Positions 1 to 6,710 of a DNA stretch of 22,589 nt are shown here, piece by piece. The stretch is from Desulfobacterales bacterium (GTDB taxonomy: Bacteria; Desulfobacterota; Desulfobacteria; Desulfobacterales; RPRI01). The stretch lies in NCBI GenBank assembly GCA_020052975.1, contig JAGVOC010000474.1:1-22589 (forward strand), given 5' to 3'. Numbering within the stretch: the first letter of the stretch is position 1; each line of letters opens with the position of its first letter. The position numbers and the translations under genes were made by a program. Below the pieces are notes generated by a model. The model was not told the origin of the DNA and made no database searches. It saw only the letters and a program-made list of their open reading frames with translations.

Positions 1-1
1 G

Positions 2-820
2 ATCCGGGATTATTTTACTCCGGATGTGAATGAAATCCTCATAGATGACCCGGCCGTTCACCGTGAAGCCAAAGATTTTATAAAAATAATATCGCCGAAA
101 CATTCAATGATTGTAAAGTTATATAAAGAAGATAAACCGATATTCACAAAATTTCAGCTCGAAAGCCAGATTGATTCCATTTTTGAGAGCAGGGTCAAAC
201 TCAAATCGGGAGGCTCCATAGTTATCGAGCAGGCGGAAGCCCTTGTTGCCATAGATGTCAATTCAGGCAAGGCAACCCAGGCAAAATCGGTTGAACAGAC
301 GGCTCTTGTTTCAAACCTTGAAGCTGCTGAAGAAATTGCGCGCCAGCTCCGTTTGAGGGACTTAGGCGGCTTGATAGTTGTCGACTTTATAGATATGAGA
401 GATTCAAAACACAATCTTGAAGTCGAAAAAAACCTGAAAACTTTTGTTAAAGACGACAAGGCCAGAATCAAGTTCGGCAAGATTTCAAGGTTCGGAATAA
501 TGGAGATGTCAAGGCAAAGGATAAGACCGTCAATCGAATTCGGAAGCTTTGAACCATGCAAACATTGCCATGGAAAAGGAGTGACACCATCTCCTGAAAC
601 CCAGGGGCTCAGTTTTTTGCGCAAACTTAATCTTGAAACATTAAAGGATGAAATTGCCGGCGTAAAAGGAACCGTTCCGGCAAATGTCGCAGATTATCTG
701 TTAAATAAAAAGCGCAAAGAAATACTTGATCTCGAGACGAGGCGCAATTTAAGCATACGCATCGAGGGGAGCAATACCATGTTTCCGGGCGAATCTGAAA
801 TCATCAGTGAAAAGACGTGA
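2..820 (+). CDS. rng: Ribonuclease E/G, C-terminal part (5' end outside window)
   Basis: The frame is open from the window edge, so this is the last 272 residues of a longer protein; the GTG at 26 is internal. It is a single-strand endoribonuclease of the RNase E/G family, which processes rRNA and decays mRNA. Visible family features are the DVNSG and VDFIDM motifs, which carry the two Mg2+-binding catalytic aspartates (E. coli RNase E D303 and D346), and a CKHCHGKG segment that corresponds to the zinc-link Cys-x-x-Cys joining dimers. The protein stops soon after the small domain and has no long arginine-rich degradosome scaffold, so it is RNase G-like in size. The S1 domain would lie upstream of the window. 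Family assignment is firm; G versus E is inferred from the short C-terminus. Confidence 0.93.
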   Translation: MRDYFTPDVNEILIDDPAVHREAKDFIKIISPKHSMIVKLYKEDKPIFTKFQLESQIDSIFESRVKLKSGGSIVIEQAEALVAIDVNSGKATQAKSVEQTALVSNLEAAEEIARQLRLRDLGGLIVVDFIDMRDSKHNLEVEKNLKTFVKDDKARIKFGKISRFGIMEMSRQRIRPSIEFGSFEPCKHCHGKGVTPSPETQGLSFLRKLNLETLKDEIAGVKGTVPANVADYLLNKKRKEILDLETRRNLSIRIEGSNTMFPGESEIISEKT

Positions 821-822
821 TG

Positions 823-851
823 TTGACACCCTCTTTTGATTACTGTAACAA
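823..851 (+). promoter_or_regulatory. Possible sigma-70 promoter for purB
   Basis: A perfect TTGACA (823-828) starts two bases after the RNase stop codon. With 17 bp spacing it faces TAACAA (846-851), a poor -10 box. It is the best promoter-like match before purB, but it is weak and may be chance. Confidence 0.25.
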
Positions 852-874
852 AGGCACAAAATAAAAAACCGAAG

Positions 875-902
875 ATCGGATATCGGACATCGAATATCGA
901 AA
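875..902. repeat. Four tandem 7-base units ATCGRAN
   Basis: Four uninterrupted heptamers (ATCGGAT, ATCGGAC, ATCGAAT, ATCGAAA) at 875, 882, 889 and 896 form a 28-base degenerate tandem repeat. It lies 21 bases before the palindromic octamer repeat at 924. I see no coding or promoter role. Confidence 0.75.
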
Positions 903-923
903 GGCGTTAAACATGAAATACAA

Positions 924-1026
924 GGATTCGAGGATTCAAGGGGTCGAGGGTTCAAGTGAAACGTAAAAGCTTGCTGGAACCTCAGAAAAAGCACTTGAAC
1001 CCCTGAACCCTCGAATCCTGGACCCC
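924..1026. repeat. Octamer-phased palindromic element, copy 1
   Basis: The left arm (924-958) is four back-to-back 8-base units fitting GGNNTCNA, followed by GTG. The right arm (992-1026) is CAC followed by four reverse-complement units. The inner 11 bases of the arms (948-958 and 992-1002) are perfect inverted repeats; outward, the units pair only partly because their order differs between arms. The whole is 103 bp with a 33-base unique centre. A second member of the family is at 18452-18556. I recall similar tracts in Desulfobacterota genomes but cannot verify this here. Confidence 0.85.
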
Positions 1027-1027
1027 T

Positions 1028-1049
1028 TTCTCCCAACTAATTGGGAGAA
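1028..1049. other. Perfect 9-bp hairpin upstream of purB
   Basis: TTCTCCCAA (1028-1036) and TTGGGAGAA (1041-1049) are exact inverted repeats around a CTAA loop, ending 23 bases before the purB start. No U-tract follows on either strand, so it is not an intrinsic terminator. It would form in the purB 5' UTR and may affect mRNA stability or translation. Confidence 0.6.
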
Positions 1050-1072
1050 GAACCAATAATTACGGGCAGAGT

Positions 1073-2374
1073 ATGATAAAAAGATACACAAGAAAAGTCA
1101 TGGGCGACATCTGGACCGATGAAAACAGGTATAAAACCTGGCTGAAGGTTGAAATACTCGCCTGCGAAGCTATGGCTGAAGCCGGAAGGATTCCGAAGGC
1201 TGCTGTTGCCGCCATTAAAAGCAAGGCGGGCTTTAAGGCCGGCAGAATTAACGAGATCGAGGAGGTTACAAAGCACGATATCATAGCCTTTCTTACGAAT
1301 GTTGCGGAATATGTCGGTCCTGACTCAAGATACATGCATTTGGGACTCACGTCATCAGACATTCTCGACACGAGCATGGCATGCCTTCTTAAAGAGGCGG
1401 GCGGAATAATTCTTTCCGGCTGTGATAATCTCATGAATGCCATCAGGGAAAAGGCGTTTAAATACAAAGACACCCTGATGATAGGGCGTTCCCATGGAAT
1501 TCATGCAGAGCCCATCACTTTCGGCCTCAAATTATCCGTATGGTATGATGAAATGAGACGAAATAAAAAACGGTTTGAAAGTGCTGTTGAAACCATAAGT
1601 TATGGGAAAATATCAGGCTCTGTCGGCACCTTTGCGAACATATCTCCAGAGGTCGAGGAATATGTGTGCAGAGGTCTTGGTTTAAAACCGGCTCCGGCCT
1701 CGACCCAGATTATCCAGAGAGACAGGTATGCGGAATATTTTACGAGCCTTGCCATAATGGCATCCTCCATTGAAAAAATGGCTCTTGAAATCAGGCACCT
1801 TCAAAGAACAGAAGTCCTTGAGGCCGAAGAATATTTTTCAAAAGGGCAGAAAGGTTCTTCATCGATGCCCCACAAGAGAAACCCGGTAGGCTCTGAAAAC
1901 ATGTGCGGCCTGGCAAGAGTGATAAGGTCAAATGCAATGGCAGCCCTTGAAAACATACCTCTGTGGCATGAGAGAGACATAAGCCACTCGTCTGTTGAAA
2001 GAATAATAGCGCCGGACAGCACCATACTGATGGATTATATGCTGAACAGGTTTGCCGGCATAATCAAAAATCTTGTCGTATACCCTGAAAGAATGGCTGA
2101 AAATCTCAACAAGCTGAAGGGGCTCATCTTTTCGCAGCAGATTCTCCTTGCTCTTGCCGAATCGGGTGTATCCCGTGAAGATGCATATGAGATGGTACAG
2201 GCGCACGCCATGAAAGTATGGGATGAAAAAAAAGATTTTAAAGCCCTTATTACCGAAGACAAAAAGATATGCAGTCTGCTCGGAAAGGAAAAAATTAAAG
2301 AAATATTTGACGTAACATATCATTTAAAGTATATCAGCGCCATTTTTGACAGGGTTTTCAGCAGCAAGAGTTAA
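1073..2374 (+). CDS. purB: Adenylosuccinate lyase
   Basis: The enzyme cleaves SAICAR to AICAR and adenylosuccinate to AMP, releasing fumarate, in cytosolic purine synthesis. At 433 residues it has the size of the Bacillus/Thermotoga short form. The fumarase/aspartase-superfamily signature is clear: TKHD with H68, HLGLTSSD with H89, GRSHG with H141, and the flexible catalytic loop SSSMPHKRNP at 262-271, whose serine is the expected general base. The ATG at 1073 is chosen because MIKRY and WTDENRY align with the usual N-terminus; the ribosome site before it is weak (GGGCAG). It is preceded by a repeat-rich gap and followed 37 bases later by yajC. No other purine gene is adjacent. Confidence 0.97.
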   Translation: MIKRYTRKVMGDIWTDENRYKTWLKVEILACEAMAEAGRIPKAAVAAIKSKAGFKAGRINEIEEVTKHDIIAFLTNVAEYVGPDSRYMHLGLTSSDILDTSMACLLKEAGGIILSGCDNLMNAIREKAFKYKDTLMIGRSHGIHAEPITFGLKLSVWYDEMRRNKKRFESAVETISYGKISGSVGTFANISPEVEEYVCRGLGLKPAPASTQIIQRDRYAEYFTSLAIMASSIEKMALEIRHLQRTEVLEAEEYFSKGQKGSSSMPHKRNPVGSENMCGLARVIRSNAMAALENIPLWHERDISHSSVERIIAPDSTILMDYMLNRFAGIIKNLVVYPERMAENLNKLKGLIFSQQILLALAESGVSREDAYEMVQAHAMKVWDEKKDFKALITEDKKICSLLGKEKIKEIFDVTYHLKYISAIFDRVFSSKS

Positions 2375-2397
2375 TTTTTTTTTATCATATTAATATT

Positions 2398-2404
2398 AAG
2401 GAGG
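2398..2404 (+). promoter_or_regulatory. Consensus ribosome binding site of yajC
   Basis: AAGGAGG lies 7 bases before a TTG codon at 2412 that is in frame with YajC. This decides the TTG start over the ATG at 2433. Confidence 0.8.
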
Positions 2405-2411
2405 CTTTATT

Positions 2412-2777
2412 TTGACAAGTATAGCATATGCAATGGGCCAGGGAGGATTAACCGGACAAGGTTCAGGCGGTTTTACAGCGTTTATTCCACTGATACTCAT
2501 GTTTGTAATCTTTTACTTTCTGCTCATACGGCCCCAGCAGAAAAAAGCCAAGGAACACCGCGAAATGATCGGCAACCTCAAAAAGGGGGACAGGATAATT
2601 ACAAGCGGCGGCATTTACGGCACTATAACCGGGGTGGAAGATAATACCATAACGGTTGAGATTGCCGAAAAAGTGCGCGTCAAGGTAAGCCGAGGGAATG
2701 TCTCAGGCCTTGCTCAGGCATCACAACCGGTCCAACCCGCAAAAGGCAAGGATGCTGAAAAAGATAAAACAGGCTGA
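2412..2777 (+). CDS. yajC: Sec translocase accessory subunit YajC
   Basis: YajC is a small single-pass inner-membrane protein that associates with SecDF and the SecYEG channel. The 121-residue product has a short N-terminus, one hydrophobic helix (about residues 20-37, ending FYFLLIRPQQKK), then the conserved cytoplasmic segment with KKGDRIITSGGIYGTI, which is diagnostic of the family. The tail is rich in Ala, Pro, Gln and Lys. The TTG start at 2412 has an ideal AAGGAGG site. It begins the yajC-secD-secF cluster, the usual bacterial order. A run of T follows the purB stop just upstream, without a hairpin, so read-through from purB is possible. Confidence 0.95.
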   Translation: MTSIAYAMGQGGLTGQGSGGFTAFIPLILMFVIFYFLLIRPQQKKAKEHREMIGNLKKGDRIITSGGIYGTITGVEDNTITVEIAEKVRVKVSRGNVSGLAQASQPVQPAKGKDAEKDKTG

Positions 2778-2841
2778 TAATTTTGTACTTAAATAAGTTA
2801 TAAACCGGCTGTCTGAAGTCTTAAATGAAAGGAACAGATCA

Positions 2842-4419
2842 TTGAAGATTTTTTCATGGAAACTGATTTTGTCTGTTGCGGTGATAATTGCCGCGATAAT
2901 TTACGTTCTTCCTACAATAAAGCCAGGCATATGGCCTCATAAGAAAATAAACCTGGGTCTTGATTTACAGGGAGGCATGCATCTTGTTCTTGAAGTCGAA
3001 AACGAAAAAGCGATAGAAAGCACAATTGAGCGAATATCCAATGATCTTAGGGGAATGCTGAGGAGTGTGCATTTAAGTTTCGGTAGTATTGAACGCACCG
3101 ATGGCACAAAAATATCTGTTGTGCTTCAGGGGCAGGAAAATATAGACGGTTTTGACAAGCTTCTTGACAAGGAATTCAGGGAACTGCGCATTCTCTCGCG
3201 TTCAAAAGATAACGACACTCTTAAAGTAGTTATGGATCTTCCTGAAAAAGAAACTAACAATATCAAGAAGATGGCAACAGCACAGGCACTTGAAACCATT
3301 AGAAACCGGATTGATCAATTCGGAGTAAGTGAACCTGATATCCGCATGCAGGGTGAAAACCGGATTCTTATTCAGCTTCCCGGAGTCACGGATACCCAAA
3401 GGGCCAAAGAGCTCATCGGCAAAACCGCCCTGCTTGAATTCAAGCTTCTTGATGAATCCCATGATGCTGAAACAGCTGTTACTGAAGGCGCTCCTCCCGG
3501 AACCGAAATATTATATGAAACCAGGGAAAATCGTGAAACAAAGCGGGTTATAAAAAAGCCTTATCTGGTTAAAAAAGTGGCTCTTTTAACCGGAGCTTAT
3601 CTCACCAACGCTTCAGTCCAGATTGATTCACAATATAACGAACCCTATGTTTCCATAGATCTTGATAAAAAAGGCGCAACGATATTTGAAAGAATAACGG
3701 AAGAAAACGTAAAAAAACGCCTTGCAATCGTTCTGGATAACAAGGTCTATTCGGCTCCTGTTATACAGGAAAAAATTTCCGGCGGTCATGCCCGCATTAC
3801 CGGAAGTTTTACAACCGAAGAGGCACGCGATCTCGCCATAGTGCTTCGCGCAGGAGCTCTTCCCGCTCCTGTTAAAATTCTTGAAGAAAGAACTGTCGGA
3901 CCTTCGCTCGGCACTGATTCTATCAACAAGGGGCTCCTTTCCATGTGGATCGGCGGTTTGCTTGTTATGATTTTTATGGCTGTTTATTACAAATGGTCGG
4001 GTGTTGTTGCAGATATTGCCCTCATTTTTAATATAGTTATTCTTGCAGGTGCCCTTGCAGCATTTCAGGCAACCTTAACACTTCCGGGTATCGCCGGAAT
4101 AATTCTCACTATCGGCATGGCCGTTGATTCGAATGTTCTGATATATGAAAGAATAAGGGAAGAATCAGCTATAGGTAAAACGCCCAGAGCGGCGCTCGAT
4201 GCCGGTTTTGAAAGGGCAACATTGACCATTCTGGACTCGAACATTACAACACTTATCGCAGGCCTTGTCCTTTTCCAGTTCGGGACCGGGCCTGTCAAGG
4301 GGTTTGCCGTAACACTCAGCATCGGTATTTTATCAAGTGTTTTTACCTCACTGATAATGTCACGCATCATATTCGATTATTTTCTATTGAACAGAAAGAT
4401 TAAAAAATTAAGCGTATAA
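2842..4419 (+). CDS. secD: Protein translocase subunit SecD
   Basis: SecD works with SecF in the inner membrane, using the proton gradient to pull preproteins out on the periplasmic side. The 525-residue protein has TM1 at about 8-25, then NLGLDLQGGMHLVLEVE (GLDLQGG at 39-45), the SecD/SecF signature. A periplasmic P1 region includes IRNRIDQFGVSEPDIRMQG. A C-terminal block of five TM helices starts near residue 360 and contains TIGMAVDSNVLIYERIREE, with the conserved Asp-x-Asn of the RND-type proton path. The start is TTG at 2842, with AAAGGA (2828-2833) 8 bases before it. An ATG at 2825 is in another frame and soon hits a stop. secF follows 75 bases later. Confidence 0.97.
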   Translation: MKIFSWKLILSVAVIIAAIIYVLPTIKPGIWPHKKINLGLDLQGGMHLVLEVENEKAIESTIERISNDLRGMLRSVHLSFGSIERTDGTKISVVLQGQENIDGFDKLLDKEFRELRILSRSKDNDTLKVVMDLPEKETNNIKKMATAQALETIRNRIDQFGVSEPDIRMQGENRILIQLPGVTDTQRAKELIGKTALLEFKLLDESHDAETAVTEGAPPGTEILYETRENRETKRVIKKPYLVKKVALLTGAYLTNASVQIDSQYNEPYVSIDLDKKGATIFERITEENVKKRLAIVLDNKVYSAPVIQEKISGGHARITGSFTTEEARDLAIVLRAGALPAPVKILEERTVGPSLGTDSINKGLLSMWIGGLLVMIFMAVYYKWSGVVADIALIFNIVILAGALAAFQATLTLPGIAGIILTIGMAVDSNVLIYERIREESAIGKTPRAALDAGFERATLTILDSNITTLIAGLVLFQFGTGPVKGFAVTLSIGILSSVFTSLIMSRIIFDYFLLNRKIKKLSV

Positions 4420-4464
4420 TAATGAAAGAGCTGAAAGTTTCCGGCATTTATAAAATTACAATTA

Positions 4465-4486
4465 TTTTTGAGGCATTTTTGAGGCA
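4465..4486 (+). repeat. 11-bp perfect tandem duplication over the secF ribosome site
   Basis: TTTTTGAGGCA occurs twice in direct succession (4465-4475, 4476-4486). The second copy supplies the GAGG ribosome binding site of secF (ATG at 4495); the first duplicates it 11 bases upstream. Confidence 0.85.
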
Positions 4487-4494
4487 GCAGATAA

Positions 4495-5538
4495 ATGGAA
4501 ATAATAAAAAAAGACATTAATATCGACTTTATAGGCAAAAGGTACATCGCCTATACTGTATCATCATTGATGATAATTATCAGCATTCTTTCTCTTGTTT
4601 TTCACGGAGGGCCGAAGTACGGGATTGACTTTGCGGGCGGAACGCTTATCCAGATCAAATTCAGCTCTCCTGTTGAAATCGACAGAATCAAATCAGGACT
4701 TTCTGCCTCAAATCTTTCCAATTCATCAGTCCAGATGTTCGGTGATAAAAAAGAGAATGAATTTCTGGTAAGAACCAATACGCCGGTTCTGGCAAACAAG
4801 GAATTCTCCCAATCACTTGTTGAAGCTTTAAAAACAGCCACTGGAAATGTGGCCGAAATACGCCGCATTGAAATGGTGGGTCCGCAGGTCGGAAAAGATC
4901 TTCAGGATAAAGCTCTTTTTGCAATATTTTATTCCCTTCTATTCATCGCAGTTTATATCTCAGGCCGTTTCGAGTTTAAATGGATTCTCAGCATCATAAT
5001 CGGAGCCGGCCTTTTTGGTGCGGTATATTTCTTTTCACTTTTTAATTTAAACATGGGAATACTTATTGCTGCTGCTCTTGTGGTTACTTTTGTGGTATTC
5101 TGGCTACTTGATCTGAAATATGCCATGGCTGCAATAGTTGCTCTTGTTCATGATGTCACTATCACAGTCGGACTGTTTTCAATATTCGACAAAGAGTTCA
5201 ATCTCCCGATTATAGCCGCTATCCTGACTATTATCGGGTATTCACTAAATGATACGATAGTTGTCTTTGACCGTATTCGTGAAAATCTTAAAAAATACAC
5301 CAAAAGGACTTTCATTGATATCATAAACAGAAGCGTGAATGAAACTTTAAGCAGAACTATTCTTACATCAGGAACAGTTTTTCTAGTTGTCATAACTCTT
5401 TTTATCCTTGGTGGAGAAATTATTCATGATTTCGCATTTGCCATGCTCGTCGGGGTAATTTCCGGAACTTATTCTACCGTATACGTTGCAAACCCAATTC
5501 TTATTGCATGGCAGGGAAAAAATAAAATAAAAAGATAA
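4495..5538 (+). CDS. secF: Protein translocase subunit SecF
   Basis: SecF is the partner of SecD in the SecDF motor. It has 347 residues, slightly longer than E. coli SecF. TM1 is at about 16-38, followed by the signature GPKYGIDFAGGTLIQIKF (GIDFAGG at 43-49), a periplasmic domain, and five more TM helices from about residue 142. The functional segment LTIIGYSLNDTIVVFDRIREN has the family Asn-Asp and Asp-Arg pairs. The ATG at 4495 has GAGG 10 bases upstream, inside a tandem duplication. A pattern of membrane helices separated by short loops supports the call throughout. The end is 47 bases before dprA. Confidence 0.97.
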   Translation: MEIIKKDINIDFIGKRYIAYTVSSLMIIISILSLVFHGGPKYGIDFAGGTLIQIKFSSPVEIDRIKSGLSASNLSNSSVQMFGDKKENEFLVRTNTPVLANKEFSQSLVEALKTATGNVAEIRRIEMVGPQVGKDLQDKALFAIFYSLLFIAVYISGRFEFKWILSIIIGAGLFGAVYFFSLFNLNMGILIAAALVVTFVVFWLLDLKYAMAAIVALVHDVTITVGLFSIFDKEFNLPIIAAILTIIGYSLNDTIVVFDRIRENLKKYTKRTFIDIINRSVNETLSRTILTSGTVFLVVITLFILGGEIIHDFAFAMLVGVISGTYSTVYVANPILIAWQGKNKIKR

Positions 5539-5585
5539 ATATATAAACAACGGTTCAGGAGTTTTTTCTTTCCCAGATCCCTTTT

Positions 5586-6686
5586 ATGGAAAATATTCTA
5601 CCATGGTTCGCCTTAAAAAGTGTTCCCGGTGTAGGGAATCTTCTTTTCAAGAGGATGATCGAACGCTTCAAATCACCGGAGGCTGTATTCGGAGCGTCCT
5701 GCAATGAGCTTGCGCAGATAGAGGGCGTTTCGGAGAGGCTCGCAACTGCCATTATAACGCACAGAGCACCAGATCATGTAAAAAAAGAGATAGATCTCAT
5801 ATTTGAAAAAGGCTTCAGGATTGTAACCATGGCGGACCCGGATTATCCTCCCCTCCTCCTGGAAATACCCGACCCGCCTCCCTTTTTATATGTTTCCGGA
5901 ATTCTCGACAGATCGTCAAACAACATAGCCGTTGTCGGATCACGGAATGCAACGGATTACGGCGTTTCAATGACAAAAACATTATGCGCTGATCTCGCTT
6001 TTTATAACATAACGGTTGTAAGCGGAATGGCAAGAGGAATAGACACAGCCGCTCACGAAGGAGCTTTGGACGGAAAAGGAAAAACAATAGCGGTTCTTGG
6101 AAGCGGTCTTGAAAGGATTTATCCGGCTCAGAATAGGAAGCTCTTTAAAATGATATCGGAAAACGGTGCTGTGATATCCGAACTTTCTCTCATGGCCGAA
6201 CCCGACGCATTTAATTTTCCTGCAAGAAACAGGATAATAAGCGGTATTTCACTCGGAACTGTAGTAGTGGAAGCTACAAAACAGAGCGGATCACTCATTA
6301 CCGCCCGGCTTGCTGCGGAACAGAACAGGGAGGTTTTTGCCGTGCCCGGGAGTATCCGGTCGTTCAAAAGCACCGGCACTCATACATTGATAAAACAGGG
6401 CGCAAAACTGGTTGAAAACGCAAAGGATATAGTTGACGAACTTTTATATTCTATCAGGCCAAAAGAGGATTTAACCGAACCGGTAGAAAAATGCAGGCAT
6501 GAAAACCTTTTCTTATCGGAAGAGGAATCACTGGTTCTAAAAGCCCTTGGCCCCTATCCTGTTCACATAGATGAACTTATAAGAAAGATTAAAATGGAGC
6601 CCGGCAAGATCATGGGTATACTTTTAAAGCTTGAACTGCAGGATACAGTAAAACAATCACCCGGAAAATTATTTTATTTAGCTTAA
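5586..6686 (+). CDS. dprA: DNA-processing protein DprA (Smf)
   Basis: DprA binds incoming single-stranded DNA in the cytoplasm and loads RecA during natural transformation; it is widespread also in species not known to be competent. The 366-residue protein has an N-terminal helix-hairpin-helix region (SVPGVGNLLFKRMIERF), the Rossmann-like core with VVGSRNATDYG and VSGMARGIDTAAHEGAL, and a C-terminal winged-helix-like region (about 305-366) that includes HIDELIRKIKMEPGKIMGILLKLE. The ATG at 5586 is the only conventional start before an in-frame stop at 5544. It lacks a close ribosome site: AGGAG sits about 24 bases upstream. The gene lies 24 bases before topA and is probably co-transcribed with it. 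Confidence 0.95.
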   Translation: MENILPWFALKSVPGVGNLLFKRMIERFKSPEAVFGASCNELAQIEGVSERLATAIITHRAPDHVKKEIDLIFEKGFRIVTMADPDYPPLLLEIPDPPPFLYVSGILDRSSNNIAVVGSRNATDYGVSMTKTLCADLAFYNITVVSGMARGIDTAAHEGALDGKGKTIAVLGSGLERIYPAQNRKLFKMISENGAVISELSLMAEPDAFNFPARNRIISGISLGTVVVEATKQSGSLITARLAAEQNREVFAVPGSIRSFKSTGTHTLIKQGAKLVENAKDIVDELLYSIRPKEDLTEPVEKCRHENLFLSEEESLVLKALGPYPVHIDELIRKIKMEPGKIMGILLKLELQDTVKQSPGKLFYLA

Positions 6687-6710
6687 AGAATAAATAGTGA
6701 GGAAAACTTC

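Noticed and set aside
875..1026. Clustered short repeats that could suggest a CRISPR array.
   Set aside because: Units are 7 or 8 bases, contiguous and without spacers, and the octamers form inverted arms; no cas genes are present.
2375..2411. T-run after purB as an intrinsic terminator.
   Set aside because: No hairpin precedes the eight-plus Ts, so the terminator criteria are not met.
5586..6686. dprA as evidence for natural competence.
   Set aside because: DprA is widespread in non-competent bacteria; no comEA, comEC or comF is in the window.
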